Positions 45,582 to 54,264 are shown, counted from the stretch's first letter. The stretch is DNA of 64,000 nucleotides from Janthinobacterium sp. (GCF_009923995.1 NZ_RFSK01000001.1:1-64000), one strand, 5' to 3'. The notes: generated by a model not told the origin, from the letters alone. Program-made: numbers and translations.

Positions 45582-45869
45582 ATGACCCTGATCGTCGTCG
45601 CCACCATCGATGCCCAACCTCAACATGTCGACGCCGTGCGCGCCGCCCTGGAAGCCGTCGTGCCGCCCAGCCGCGCGGAAAGTGCCTGCCTGCGCTACGA
45701 ACTGCATGTCGACAACAAGATCCCCACCCGCTTCATCATGCTGGAAGAGTGGGCCGACACGGCCGCCTTGAGGGCGCATGAAGCGACGCCCCACTTCCTG
45801 ACCCTGGTGGCCGCCACGGATGGCAAGGTGGCCAGGATCGACGTGGCGGAATTGAGCAAGCTGAAGTAA
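45582..45869 (+). CDS. Antibiotic biosynthesis monooxygenase (ABM/YgiN-like) domain protein
   Basis: A 95-residue single ABM domain (ferredoxin-like fold dimer): MTLIVVATIDAQPQHVDAVR, CLRYELHVDN, FIMLEEWADTAALRAHEAT. Relatives act on quinols (YgiN) or heme, or have unknown roles. AAGGA precedes the ATG. It lies 122 bases after azoR on the same strand. A quinone-cycle link with azoR is plausible, but co-transcription is not shown. Confidence 0.85.
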   Translation: MTLIVVATIDAQPQHVDAVRAALEAVVPPSRAESACLRYELHVDNKIPTRFIMLEEWADTAALRAHEATPHFLTLVAATDGKVARIDVAELSKLK

Positions 45870-45902
45870 GCGCAGGCGGCCCGTTCAAACGCGCGGCCAT
45901 CT

Positions 45903-45915
45903 TGGCAAGTTGCCA
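45903..45915. promoter_or_regulatory. Palindrome next to a TATAAT before an exported-protein gene
   Basis: TGGCAAGTTGCCA is a perfect 6-1-6 palindrome. TATAAT follows at 45918-45923, and another TGGCAA half-copy appears directly after it. The layout suggests a repressor site on the promoter of the gene at 45949; no factor can be named. Confidence 0.4.
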
Positions 45916-45948
45916 TCTATAATGTGGCAACTTTTCTTTATGGCAATC

Positions 45949-46515
45949 ATGACAACCTTTTCCCGGATACGCGGCGCCGCACTGGCAGCCGCCTTGACCC
46001 TGTGCGGCAGCGCTTCGGCGCAGCCCCCCATGCCCAACCTCGTGGGCGAATATAATCTGCTCTCGTCGACGACCGTGCCGCCCAGCACCTGGGGCTATTC
46101 CAAGGCCCGTGTGTCGATCAAGCAACTCGACGACCATCACCTGCTGATCCTGCTTGCCTGCGAGTGGAGACGCGAGCCGAAGGCCGTCTGCGGCGACTAT
46201 TTCTATGCCCAGTGGCGCGACGAGGGCCTGTACCTGCAGGACATGAACACCTTCGCCATGCGCCTGTACTTCGATCCCGCCTCGCGCAAGCTCACCATCA
46301 TTTCGCGCGGCGCCGACGCCAGGCAGAGCGTGCGCCACGAAGTGTTCGGTCCCACGAGCGCGCCGCTGGCCGACACCGCCCTCGTGCGGCGCATGAAGCG
46401 CGAGCAGTCGAACGCGGACAGCAAGGAAAACCGGCGCGTGTTCGGCCCCTACACGAAGTGGGACTACCAGGAAAACCGCATCGAATTCCAGCGCCAGGAT
46501 ACGGGCAAACCGTGA
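45949..46515 (+). CDS. Exported protein of unknown function
   Basis: About 188 residues with a signal peptide (IRGAALAAALTLCGSASAQ). The mature part begins PPMPNLVGEYNLLSSTTVPPSTWGYSKA, and has two cysteines and many aromatic and charged residues, like a small beta-rich periplasmic domain. No family recognised. The ATG at 45940 is also possible; the ATG at 45925 lies too close to the TATAAT at 45918 to be in the transcript. It ends 13 bases before the next exported gene, so the two may form an operon. Confidence 0.6.
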   Translation: MTTFSRIRGAALAAALTLCGSASAQPPMPNLVGEYNLLSSTTVPPSTWGYSKARVSIKQLDDHHLLILLACEWRREPKAVCGDYFYAQWRDEGLYLQDMNTFAMRLYFDPASRKLTIISRGADARQSVRHEVFGPTSAPLADTALVRRMKREQSNADSKENRRVFGPYTKWDYQENRIEFQRQDTGKP

Positions 46516-46528
46516 CGCGCCAGCTGCC

Positions 46529-47251
46529 ATGCCATCGCTGATCCCTGCCCTGCCGTTCCGGCGCCGGCTGCTGCGCCTTGCCGGTGCCCTGCTGTGCTCG
46601 CCCACGCTGGCCCGCGCGGCCGGCGGCCCCCTGCCCGCCGCCGTGCGCCGGCGCATCCTGACGACCCTCGACGCGCCGCCCCCCAAGGTGCTGAACGTGC
46701 ACCACCTGGCCCTGCTACGGCAGTTCCGGATCGGCTGGTCGCCCGTGGAAAGCGGCGCGCCCATGCTCAACCCGGCCCAGCCGCTGGGCCCGGGCGACAC
46801 CCTGGCGCTGGCCATGCAGGCCATTGCCGGCAAGGATGCGCCCCTGGCCGCGCAGCGCCTGATGGAAGCGGCGTTGCTGCTGCCCCATTTCGTGCAGATG
46901 GCAAATCTGAAACCGGGCAGCTATGCCAACGGCAAGGCGCCGTTCACGTTTACCACCCGCCACCTGCAACTGCTGCGCCAGCAGTCGTGGCTGTCGCTGG
47001 AGATGCTGGGCATGGGCAGCGCCGAGGATTATCTGGCCGAAGGCTGTTGGCCCACCCCGGCCGTGGATGGCAAGCGGCCGTATGGCAATTTTACGAATTA
47101 CACCGTGGAAATGGCACAGGCGCTGGGCCTGCCCCTGCACCGCCAGGCCGACGGCAGCCTCGTCGTCACACCCGCGCTGCGCATGGAACTGGAAGCGCTG
47201 CACCAACAGACCATGCCCGCGCTGCAGGTATTCGTGCGCCAGGCGGGCTGA
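46529..47251 (+). CDS. Exported protein of unknown function
   Basis: A 240-residue protein with a signal peptide that has several arginines (FRRRLLRLAGALLCSPTLARA) and might use the Tat or Sec route. The mature region is mostly helical with repeated leucine-rich patches (RQFRIGWSPVESGAPMLNPA, EAALLLPHFVQMANL). No catalytic motif or named domain was recognised. It follows the previous exported gene closely. Confidence 0.6.
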   Translation: MPSLIPALPFRRRLLRLAGALLCSPTLARAAGGPLPAAVRRRILTTLDAPPPKVLNVHHLALLRQFRIGWSPVESGAPMLNPAQPLGPGDTLALAMQAIAGKDAPLAAQRLMEAALLLPHFVQMANLKPGSYANGKAPFTFTTRHLQLLRQQSWLSLEMLGMGSAEDYLAEGCWPTPAVDGKRPYGNFTNYTVEMAQALGLPLHRQADGSLVVTPALRMELEALHQQTMPALQVFVRQAG

Positions 47252-47298
47252 TGCGCAATACACCCTAAATCCGAGACTGGAACGGGCGGCGGCACGGC

Positions 47299-47997
47299 TT
47301 ACTGGCTGCACGCATCGAGTCCCCTGTTCAAGAAGCTCAACACGCTGTCGGCCCTTTTGATCAGGCGGGCCATTTCAGTCCAGCTGACCACCGCGCCGCC
47401 GGATTTTATTCGTCGATGGTGCCCGCTTTCCACTGTACTGATAGTGATCCCAGGGACTTCGCAAAGCAAGAGGCGCGCTGGCACCCCGCCTCTTACCAGG
47501 CTCAGCCACTCACCACCAAATTGTCTCCCGGCATCTGCATCAAATGCCAGGGCGTCCGCCTGCAGGGAAACATAATATCCCTCTGGAAATTTACACTTCA
47601 AGCGCTTGCTTTCCTCAAAAGGCAAGGCCACGTTCAGGGACGCAAAGAGGTCCCTGGCCTGGCGCTCGCTTCGATGCTCCAGGAATACCAGGTACTTGAG
47701 ACCCGCTTGGAGAGGATAAATCTCCACTGGCAGGAAAAACCGCACATCGCCGTCCCGGCTGCCCTTCAATGCCTGCACGACTTTTGCCCGGTAGACAATG
47801 CCACAGGGTTTCCCATCAGCAGCATCCTCCTGCGGCACCACCGTCGCGGACACGACCGTCACCTGCGCCACCAGGGAAGAATGCTCGACGACTTGAGGTA
47901 GCGCAATATAGCCCATTGGCGAGCCGACCTGGATCAATTCTTCCGCAGAGGAATCAAGCGCGCAACACAGCATCAACGCCAGCAGTTTTTTAAGCAC
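47299..47997 (-). CDS. Exported protein of unknown function
   Basis: A 232-residue protein with a short signal peptide (KKLLALMLCCALDSSAE). The body looks beta-rich (HSSLVAQVTVVSATVVPQED, YRAKVVQALKGSRDGDVRFFLPVE, LKYLVFLEH), like small secreted domains that combine a tissue-inhibitor/OB-like barrel. No name is justified. GC content is lower than in its neighbours, hinting at a different origin. It is co-oriented with and downstream of the PBP gene, 21 bases after it. Confidence 0.6.
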   Translation of the reverse strand: MLKKLLALMLCCALDSSAEELIQVGSPMGYIALPQVVEHSSLVAQVTVVSATVVPQEDAADGKPCGIVYRAKVVQALKGSRDGDVRFFLPVEIYPLQAGLKYLVFLEHRSERQARDLFASLNVALPFEESKRLKCKFPEGYYVSLQADALAFDADAGRQFGGEWLSLVRGGVPARLLLCEVPGITISTVESGHHRRIKSGGAVVSWTEMARLIKRADSVLSFLNRGLDACSQ

Positions 47998-48018
47998 GGA
48001 ATGGCCCCTTGGATCCTT

Positions 48019-50466
48019 TTAACCCTGCGGCGCCGGCTGCGGCGCGGGTGCGGGCACCGGCTCCGGCACCGCCTTGCCGTGCGCTTCCTGCCCGCCCTCG
48101 CCTTCGGGCGGCATGGCCAGCGGCGCGGGCGGCGCGCCTTCGGGCAGCAGATCGCCCGGCTCTTCCACGGGTTCATCCTGCGGCGCCTCGACGGGCTCCA
48201 CGTGGCGCAGCGGCGGTGGCGGCTTGCCGCCGGGGAAAATGGCATCGCGCGCGATCTTGCCCGTGTCCAGCGCCGTCTTGAAGAAGTCGCCCACCACCAG
48301 CACGGCATTGTGGCCGCCCTGGCCCCAGTAATTGCTGCGCATGGTGACGCGCGCGTCGTTGAAGCCCACCCAGGCGCCGCCCACCAGTTCCGGGTGCATC
48401 AAAATAAACCAGCCGTCCGCATTGTTTTGCGTCGTGCCGCTCTTGCCGGCCACGTCGGAGCGGATGCCGAAGCGGCTGCGGATGGCCGTGCCCGTGCCGC
48501 GGTCGATGACGCCGCGCATCATGTCCGTCAGAGTGGCCGCCGATGCGGCCTGCATGGCGCGCTTGGGTTTGTCGTCGCCGAAACGGGCGATGGTCTTGCC
48601 TTCGCGGTCAGTGATGTGCGTGACGACGAAGGGCAGGCGCGCCTCGCCCTGCGCCGCGATGCTGGCGTAGGCGTTGACCATTTCCAGCAGGGTCACGGGG
48701 CTGGTGCCCAGCGCCAGCGACGGCACTTTTTCCAGCTTGCTGTCGCGGATGCCCAGCGCGCGGGCCAGCTTGATGATCGGCGGCAAGCCCACGTCCTGCA
48801 TCACCTGCGCCGTGATGGTGTTCTTTGAATACACGAGGCCGTCGCGCATGGTCATGTCGCGCCCCGTCGTGCCGCTCATGTCCGTCGGCCGCCATTTGGT
48901 GCCGTCGGCCGCCTTGATATCCATCACGGCATCGCGGTAGACGTGGTCGGGACTGAGGCCCTTTTCCAGCGCCGCGCCGTACACGATAGGCTTGAAGGTG
49001 GAGCCGGGCTGGCGCGCCGCCTGCGACACGTGGTCGAATTGCTCGCGCGCAAAGTCGCGGCTGCCCACCCAGGCGCGCACGGCGCCCGTGGCCGGGTCCA
49101 TGGCCGCGAAGCCCGCCTCCAGACGCGTCTTCGACTTGCGCAGGGCCGCCATGAAGGCGCGGTCGCCCTTCAGCTGCGCCAGCGCCTCGTCCGGCGTGCC
49201 GCCGGCCGCCGTCAGCTTGCGGTAGTCGGCCGACTCGCGCACGAAGGCGTCCAGCAGGGCCGGATGCGATTTCCAGAAGTAATCAAATGCGACGCTGCCG
49301 GCCTGCATGCCCGCGTACATGCCCGTCGAGGTGGACGACGGCACGCCGGCGCGGCTCCATTCCACGTCGGCGATGGCCTGCAAGGCATTCGCCTGGCGTT
49401 CGACGGCGCGCTCGGCCGCCTGCTGCAGGTCGTGGTCCAGCGTCGTGTGCACCACCAGGCCGTCGCGCTCCAGGTTGTAATCGTTCTCGTCGGCCCAGTC
49501 GATCAGCCACTTGCGCACATAGGCCGTGAAGTGGCTGTCGGACTGCACCCGTTCGCTCTGGCGCTCGAAATGCAGGCGCAGCGGGCGCTTGATCAGCTGC
49601 CGGTAGCGCGCCTCGTCGATGACGTCATGCTTGCGCATCTGGCCCAGCACCACATTGCGCCGCTGCAAGGAACGTTCGGGATTGCCCACCGGATTGTAGT
49701 AATTCGTGCCCTTCAGCATGCCGACCAGGGTGGCGCTTTCCAGAATGTCGAGGCGCGACGCGGGCTTGTCGAAATACGTGCGGGCCGCCATCTCGATGCC
49801 GTAGGTGTTGTACAGGAAAGGCACCGTGTTCAGGTAGGCTTCCAGGATTTCCGTCTTGCTGTAGGTGGCTTCGATCTTCAGCGCTGTGATGAGTTCCTTC
49901 AGCTTGCGGTTCAGGTTGCGCGAGCGGCCAATTTCCTCGGGGAACATGTTGCGCGCCAGCTGCTGCGTGATGGTGGAACCGCCCTGGGCGTTGCCCTGCA
50001 GGCTGTGCACGATGGCGCCTGCCGTGCGCGTGAAATCGATGCCGTGGTGCTCATAGAAACGGTGGTCTTCCGTCGCGATCAGGGCGCTGATCACGTTGGG
50101 CGAAATCTGCTGCAGGGTGACGCGCTCCTGCAAGCCCTGGTCGAAGCGCACCAGCTCCTTGCCGTCGGCGCTGACCATGGTGCTGGGCGCGGCGGCCCGC
50201 GCCTGGCGCAGGTCGTGGATGCTGGGCGTCAGGGGAATCAGCAGCAGCATGTAGGCCAGCACCAGCGCCAGCAGGGCCAGCAGCGCCCACAGGCCCAGCA
50301 CGAGCGCGCGCCGCACGGGCGGCAGGGTCATCAAATAAGCGTGGCCGCGCCGGGACAGCGCCACCGCCCTGCTCCACGCCACGCCCGCCACGCGCAGGGC
50401 ATGCGTGCGCGCCCTTGCCAATACCTGCCGTGCCTTTTCCTGAAACTGCTCCATGCCTGATGCCAT
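48019..50466 (-). CDS. Class A penicillin-binding protein (bifunctional transglycosylase/transpeptidase)
   Basis: An 815-residue peptidoglycan synthase with one membrane anchor (VLGLWALLALLALVLAYMLLL, about 54-78). The GT51 domain has EDHRFYEHHGID and QGGSTITQQLARN. The transpeptidase has PGSTFKP (Ser-x2-Lys), YSKNT (SxN) and KSGTT. The C-terminus is a proline/glutamate-rich tail of about 60 residues. AAGG lies eight bases before the ATG. It builds and crosslinks glycan in the periplasm and resembles PBP1C/1A-type enzymes with a short N-terminal cytoplasmic tail. A beta-lactamase gene lies 690 bases upstream on the same strand. Confidence 0.93.
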   Translation of the reverse strand: MASGMEQFQEKARQVLARARTHALRVAGVAWSRAVALSRRGHAYLMTLPPVRRALVLGLWALLALLALVLAYMLLLIPLTPSIHDLRQARAAAPSTMVSADGKELVRFDQGLQERVTLQQISPNVISALIATEDHRFYEHHGIDFTRTAGAIVHSLQGNAQGGSTITQQLARNMFPEEIGRSRNLNRKLKELITALKIEATYSKTEILEAYLNTVPFLYNTYGIEMAARTYFDKPASRLDILESATLVGMLKGTNYYNPVGNPERSLQRRNVVLGQMRKHDVIDEARYRQLIKRPLRLHFERQSERVQSDSHFTAYVRKWLIDWADENDYNLERDGLVVHTTLDHDLQQAAERAVERQANALQAIADVEWSRAGVPSSTSTGMYAGMQAGSVAFDYFWKSHPALLDAFVRESADYRKLTAAGGTPDEALAQLKGDRAFMAALRKSKTRLEAGFAAMDPATGAVRAWVGSRDFAREQFDHVSQAARQPGSTFKPIVYGAALEKGLSPDHVYRDAVMDIKAADGTKWRPTDMSGTTGRDMTMRDGLVYSKNTITAQVMQDVGLPPIIKLARALGIRDSKLEKVPSLALGTSPVTLLEMVNAYASIAAQGEARLPFVVTHITDREGKTIARFGDDKPKRAMQAASAATLTDMMRGVIDRGTGTAIRSRFGIRSDVAGKSGTTQNNADGWFILMHPELVGGAWVGFNDARVTMRSNYWGQGGHNAVLVVGDFFKTALDTGKIARDAIFPGGKPPPPLRHVEPVEAPQDEPVEEPGDLLPEGAPPAPLAMPPEGEGGQEAHGKAVPEPVPAPAPQPAPQG

Positions 50467-50642
50467 GCCTGTAACCTTGTCTGATGCCGGATGATCCGTT
50501 TCAGCAAGTATATAGGGCGGGCAATGTGGCTGGCTGGAAATTAGTAACGTAGTTCCTCGGGGAAAAGTACATTATTGCCTCAAAAGAAACAATCGCGTAT
50601 GCTGTCACGCATGCCGTCCCACCGTCCACCGTGTGAAATGCC

Positions 50643-50768
50643 ATGCCGCCCCTGTCCGAACGCCAGCAATACCGCGCCCTCCTGCTTGCCGCCAGCGCCT
50701 ATGCCCTATTCTGCATCGGCATACGGCTCGGCTATCAATTCATCCATGGCCTCTTGCTGCAAGGCTAG
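50643..50768 (+). CDS. Possible small membrane protein (41 aa)
   Basis: ATG to TAG encodes MPPLSERQQYRALLLAASAY, then a hydrophobic LFCIGIRLGYQFIHGLLLQG, resembling a single-pass small membrane protein. The ribosome-binding site is weak. The stop overlaps the end of the convergent gene at 50765. It lies in the space upstream of the PBP gene. Hydrophobic composition supports it, but there is no recognised homologue. Confidence 0.35.
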   Translation: MPPLSERQQYRALLLAASAYALFCIGIRLGYQFIHGLLLQG

Positions 50769-51160
50769 GCGATGCCGGCATCGAGCCGCGCCAGGGTGAC
50801 GCCCACATAGGCGCCCACGCAGCGCTCGTCGCGCGTGCGGAAGGCATCTTCCACCCGCAGCAGGCCGCAGTCGCAGACGACGGGATCGACGCTGACGACG
50901 ACGCCCAGCGCCAGGTAGCGCCAGCCATCGAGCCGGCGCAAGCCTTTTTCCGCACCGGGATTGGCGCCGAAGATGGCGTCCCAGTCGTCGCTCTCGCCGG
51001 GCAGGGGCCGCAGTTCGGCCTGGAACTGCGTGCCGGCGGCCATCTGCGCGCCGCCGAACTCGTCCATCACGTGCAGGCGCTGGCCGTCCACCTCGATGAC
51101 AGCTTCCAGGTATTCACCATCGGTGGCGATGAAAGTGGCCGTGACGGCTGGCTGGCTCAC
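50765..51160 (-). CDS. Uncharacterised protein coupled to the beta-lactamase gene
   Basis: A 131-residue acidic cytoplasmic protein (MSQPAVTATFIATDGEYLEA, VVCDCGLLRVEDAFRT). It has no signal peptide or named domain. The GTG start at 51160 overlaps the beta-lactamase stop (GTGA), so it is translated from the same message. Four cysteines lie in the last third (VVCDCG, ERCVG). Function unknown; no known resistance accessory was recognised. Confidence 0.65.
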   Translation of the reverse strand: MSQPAVTATFIATDGEYLEAVIEVDGQRLHVMDEFGGAQMAAGTQFQAELRPLPGESDDWDAIFGANPGAEKGLRRLDGWRYLALGVVVSVDPVVCDCGLLRVEDAFRTRDERCVGAYVGVTLARLDAGIA

Positions 51161-51975
51161 TTCTGCGCCTGCTCCAGCAGCGCCGGCAGTTCCTTCAGCA
51201 TGGCCTCGCGCGTGCGCAGGCCCGCCGATTGCGCTCCCTTCTGTTCATCCTGCACGAGGCGCGCGAAGACGATCGTGCGCTCGCCCTTGCTGGCCCAGCC
51301 CACGAACCAGCCGTAGCCATGCGCCTCGTCGAAGCTGCCGTCCGCCTTGCGCGGGAAGGCGGCGCCCGTCTTGCCATGCACTTGCCAGCCGCCCACGTCC
51401 GCCAGGCGCGTCAGGCGGCGCGTCTGCTCCATTGCCTGCTTGCTGACAGGCAATTGGTCGTTGACGAGCTTGCGCAGGAAGCCCAGCTGCTCCAGCGGCG
51501 AAATCTTCAGCGAGGAGCTGATCCAGGAACGCTCCAGGCTGTTGTCCTTGCCCTTGTCGCCCGAGACATCCGCATTGCCATACCCCAGGGCCCGCGTGTA
51601 CTTCTGGAAACGCTCGGCGCCCAGCGCCTGCGTGATCTGCTGCGAATACCAGACGACGGAATACTGCATCCAGCGCGACGGGTCCGTATCCTGGCGCCAG
51701 GCCTCGCCGCCCCAGTCCACATAGCCCTGGCGGAACGGCAGCCGGGGCTTGTGCTCATCCTTGAGGAAGCCGGCATCGTAGCCCATCAGGCTCAGGGCGA
51801 TCTTGAAGGTGGAGGCAGGCGTCACGCGGTCGATGCAGTTGCCTTCCTGCAGCAGGACGGTGCCGGCCCTGGCATCGGCCATGGCGGTGCAGATGGTGGC
51901 GGCCTGGGCAGGGGCAGTGCCCAGGAAGGCGGACAGTGCCGCCAGAGAAATCAGTCGCAGATGTGGAATAGGCAT
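51157..51975 (-). CDS. Class D (OXA-type) beta-lactamase
   Basis: A 272-residue serine beta-lactamase that hydrolyses beta-lactams in the periplasm. It has a signal peptide ending APAQA and the active-site ASTFK (S55-x-x-K58). SVV at 106-108 is the SxV motif, YGN is at 132-134, and HGKTG is at 200-204. It has the class D WISSSLKISPLEQ region. Substrate range cannot be read. The next gene overlaps its stop by four bases. No mobile-element sequence lies nearby, so it looks like an intrinsic chromosomal enzyme. Confidence 0.93.
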   Translation of the reverse strand: MPIPHLRLISLAALSAFLGTAPAQAATICTAMADARAGTVLLQEGNCIDRVTPASTFKIALSLMGYDAGFLKDEHKPRLPFRQGYVDWGGEAWRQDTDPSRWMQYSVVWYSQQITQALGAERFQKYTRALGYGNADVSGDKGKDNSLERSWISSSLKISPLEQLGFLRKLVNDQLPVSKQAMEQTRRLTRLADVGGWQVHGKTGAAFPRKADGSFDEAHGYGWFVGWASKGERTIVFARLVQDEQKGAQSAGLRTREAMLKELPALLEQAQK

Positions 51976-52149
51976 GGGTTCTCATCTATAAAGTCGGTCG
52001 CCAGGCCTGGACGCGGCGCGCGGCGCCATGCCCGGCATGCCCGGGCGCCAGAGTGGAATCGCAAGAATTATAAGCGCTTGCGGCAGCGAAAAAACACCCG
52101 TGCGCAAGATATGGCAGGAGAGGTCCGCCAGGATGCTAAAAATGAAATA

Positions 52150-52176
52150 TATACTATGCAATAATTTTCATTATTG
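52150..52176 (+). promoter_or_regulatory. AT-rich promoter and inverted repeat upstream of the ClpP-like gene
   Basis: TATACT (52150-52155) followed by CAATAAT-TTTC-ATTATTG (52159-52176), 7-base perfect arms, 14 bases before the ATG. It would form an operator or a leader hairpin hiding the start; no clear ribosome-binding site is seen. Confidence 0.4.
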
Positions 52177-52189
52177 ATAATATCGGACC

Positions 52190-53152
52190 ATGAAAATCAC
52201 CATTTGCGCCCTGCTGCTATCGCTGGCAAGCGCCTCGGCTTGCGCCGCCGGCTATGCCGTGCCATCCGACTCGGTCGCCCAACGCGCCCACCCGCGTTCG
52301 CCCTACCACATGCGGGAAAATGGCAATCGCCACCTTAACATAAGCCTCACGGGCATCGAGCAGGAAAGCATGGAGCTGGTACTGATCGGCACCATCGACG
52401 TGAACATGGCGCAGGCCGTCAAGGAACTTACCGGGCGCTTTCCCATACGGGCCGTCGTCGTCGACTCCTATGGCGGCAATATCGACAGCGCCATGGACAT
52501 CGCCGCCATCCTGCGCGCGAAGAAGCTGGACTTGATCGTCGACGGGCGCTGCCTGTCCGCCTGCGCCAACTACCTGTTTCCCGCCGCCGCGCGCAAGACC
52601 GTGCTGCCCGGCTCCGTCGTCGGCATCCACAACATCCGCGTCACCTACCAGGAAAAGGGCGCCGTCGCTCTGGTGCCGGCCACCGATGCGGCCCGGCTGT
52701 TTCAAAGCAGGGGCGACATGAACAGCCTCGAACAATTTGAGCGCACGCAGCGCCGCGAACAGGCGTTTTACCGCGACATGGGCATACAGCAGGACAATTA
52801 CCAGGCCTACCTGCGCTACCTGGCCAACCGCAAGGCCAATTTCGGCACAGAAACGATTGCGCGCAAGGAGGGCACGCACGACGGCTGCCCGCCCGTCGAG
52901 ATGTGGGCCCTGGACCGTGCGCAGCTCGAAGCGATGGGCGTGCAAGGCATCGGCGAATTCTGGTTTCCCGCCACCGACGTGGAAAAACAGGAACTGGCGC
53001 TCGACCTGGCTTTTTCACCCACCTTTCTGTACTACGGCAGCGCCACAGGCATGGCGCAGCTGTGCAGCGCGCCTCCTGGCGCATGGTCAAGGCTGGCACG
53101 GCGTTTCAAGGAGGCGTACGCTGGCTTGCGGGGGCACGGCCAGGCGCGCTAA
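52190..53152 (+). CDS. Exported ClpP-like serine protease fold protein
   Basis: A 320-residue secreted protein with a signal peptide (ICALLLSLASASACAA). It has a ClpP/crotonase-like core: VVVDSYGGNIDSAMDIAAIL, then LIVDGRCLSACANYLFPAA with S123 as the candidate nucleophile and GSVVGIHNIR with H147. This resembles the periplasmic COG3904-type family, whose substrates are not known. The C-terminal 80 residues vary and may be a substrate-binding extension. The AT-rich leader and lack of a ribosome-binding site are unlike neighbouring genes. Confidence 0.72.
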   Translation: MKITICALLLSLASASACAAGYAVPSDSVAQRAHPRSPYHMRENGNRHLNISLTGIEQESMELVLIGTIDVNMAQAVKELTGRFPIRAVVVDSYGGNIDSAMDIAAILRAKKLDLIVDGRCLSACANYLFPAAARKTVLPGSVVGIHNIRVTYQEKGAVALVPATDAARLFQSRGDMNSLEQFERTQRREQAFYRDMGIQQDNYQAYLRYLANRKANFGTETIARKEGTHDGCPPVEMWALDRAQLEAMGVQGIGEFWFPATDVEKQELALDLAFSPTFLYYGSATGMAQLCSAPPGAWSRLARRFKEAYAGLRGHGQAR

Positions 53153-53319
53153 GGCCGGATGGTCGGCACTGGCGGCGGGCGGTCATGCTTCAGGCGCTCT
53201 TCCTCCAGTTCGTCCATCCCCAGCTTTTCCTCATCGATCAGCGCATGCTCGCGCCGTTCGCGCTCCAGTTCCTGCTCCAGGGTGCCATCCATGGCGTCCT
53301 GCTCGATTTTCTCCGGCAT
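53149..53319 (-). CDS. Small acidic protein (56 aa)
   Basis: ATG at 53319 preceded by GGAGGAGAACGGC, a strong ribosome-binding site. The product is MPEKIEQDAMDGTLEQELER and a further 36 residues ending VPTIRP. It is very rich in Glu/Lys/Arg and predicted to be helical, possibly a coiled coil. The stop overlaps that of the convergent ClpP-like gene (4 bases shared). It lies 21 bases downstream of folE2 on the same strand, so it may be the last gene of that transcript. Function unknown. Confidence 0.65.
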   Translation of the reverse strand: MPEKIEQDAMDGTLEQELERERREHALIDEEKLGMDELEEERLKHDRPPPVPTIRP

Positions 53320-53340
53320 GCCGTTCTCCTCCAGGAATGA

Positions 53341-54249
53341 TTAAAAGACGCCGGCCTGCGCCACGGCGTCGTGCGGATGCAGGCTTTCCATATGCCGCAC
53401 GGAAACGCCAGCCTGCGCGTAATGTGGCGCCAGCGCCGCCTGCACGCGGCGGGCCGCATCTTCCACGTACATCAGGTTAGCACCATTGAGGCGCGCGAAG
53501 GCCTGTTCGTCGGCGCGTTTCACGGCCGCCTGCAGCGGCGTGGCCAGCGCCGCTTCGACCAGGTCGATGAGGGGAAACAGGTCCAGCTCCGCTGTGCCAT
53601 CGAGAGACAGGGTGATGCTGGCCGTGCTGCGCTGGCTGTGCGGCGTGGCCAGGCTGGCGTGCTCGCGCAGCCAGTCGCGGGCGGCCGCGCCATCGATGCC
53701 GCCCGTGCCAAAGCGCGCCGCAAAGCCGTCGGCCAGCAGTTGCCGCGCCAGCGCCGCCGAACACGGACAGGTCGACGAATAGCCGACCTCCACGGCCAGG
53801 GTCATGGCCAGGCCACGCGGCGAGAGCGTGGCCTGCAGGCGCACGGGATACGATTTCCAGCCTGCCAGGCCGGCCGTCAGCAACGCCGGCTGGCGCCGCA
53901 GCACGGCAAAGGCCAGCGCGATGCGCGCCCGCGTGCTGGCGCAATCGGCGTGGCTGTCCACCATGCGCCGCAGCAGCGCCGCCAGCTCGCCCGCATCGAG
54001 GGGCCCGGCGGCGGCAAACGCATCGAGCAGCCGGTACAGGCGCGACATGTGGATGCCCTTCACTCGCGGGTCGGGCAAGTCCACGTGCACGTCCGCCCAG
54101 GCATGGACCTGCTGCGCCTGGCCACCCTCTTCCAGCCACAAAGGCAACGCGATGCCCTGCATGCCCACCCATTCCAGTGGCAGGAGACTGCCGGCATTGC
54201 CGCTGCTGGCGACATCGGGCAAGGGCGCTGCGTGCTCATCGCGTTTCAT
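53341..54249 (-). CDS. folE2: GTP cyclohydrolase FolE2 (type IB, zinc-independent)
   Basis: A 302-residue tunnelling-fold enzyme that converts GTP to dihydroneopterin triphosphate for folate synthesis. YSSTCPCSAALARQLL carries the conserved cysteine motif, KGIHMSRLYRLL is the substrate strand, and PHSQRSTA and ANLMYVEDAARRV follow. FolE2 can use metals other than zinc and is induced by zinc shortage in many bacteria. Two copies of a palindromic element lie upstream, consistent with metal-dependent control. Its ATG is at 54249. Confidence 0.9.
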   Translation of the reverse strand: MKRDEHAAPLPDVASSGNAGSLLPLEWVGMQGIALPLWLEEGGQAQQVHAWADVHVDLPDPRVKGIHMSRLYRLLDAFAAAGPLDAGELAALLRRMVDSHADCASTRARIALAFAVLRRQPALLTAGLAGWKSYPVRLQATLSPRGLAMTLAVEVGYSSTCPCSAALARQLLADGFAARFGTGGIDGAAARDWLREHASLATPHSQRSTASITLSLDGTAELDLFPLIDLVEAALATPLQAAVKRADEQAFARLNGANLMYVEDAARRVQAALAPHYAQAGVSVRHMESLHPHDAVAQAGVF

Positions 54250-54264
54250 GAGAATTCATCCCGT

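Noticed and set aside
48914-48927. TTGAT-N4-ATCAC inside the PBP gene, nearly an FNR box
   Set aside because: One mismatch and within coding sequence far from a start; likely chance.
52159-52176. Possible Fur box upstream of the ClpP-like gene
   Set aside because: The inverted repeat has a four-base centre and does not fit the 7-1-7 or hexamer-array Fur patterns; no iron gene is adjacent.
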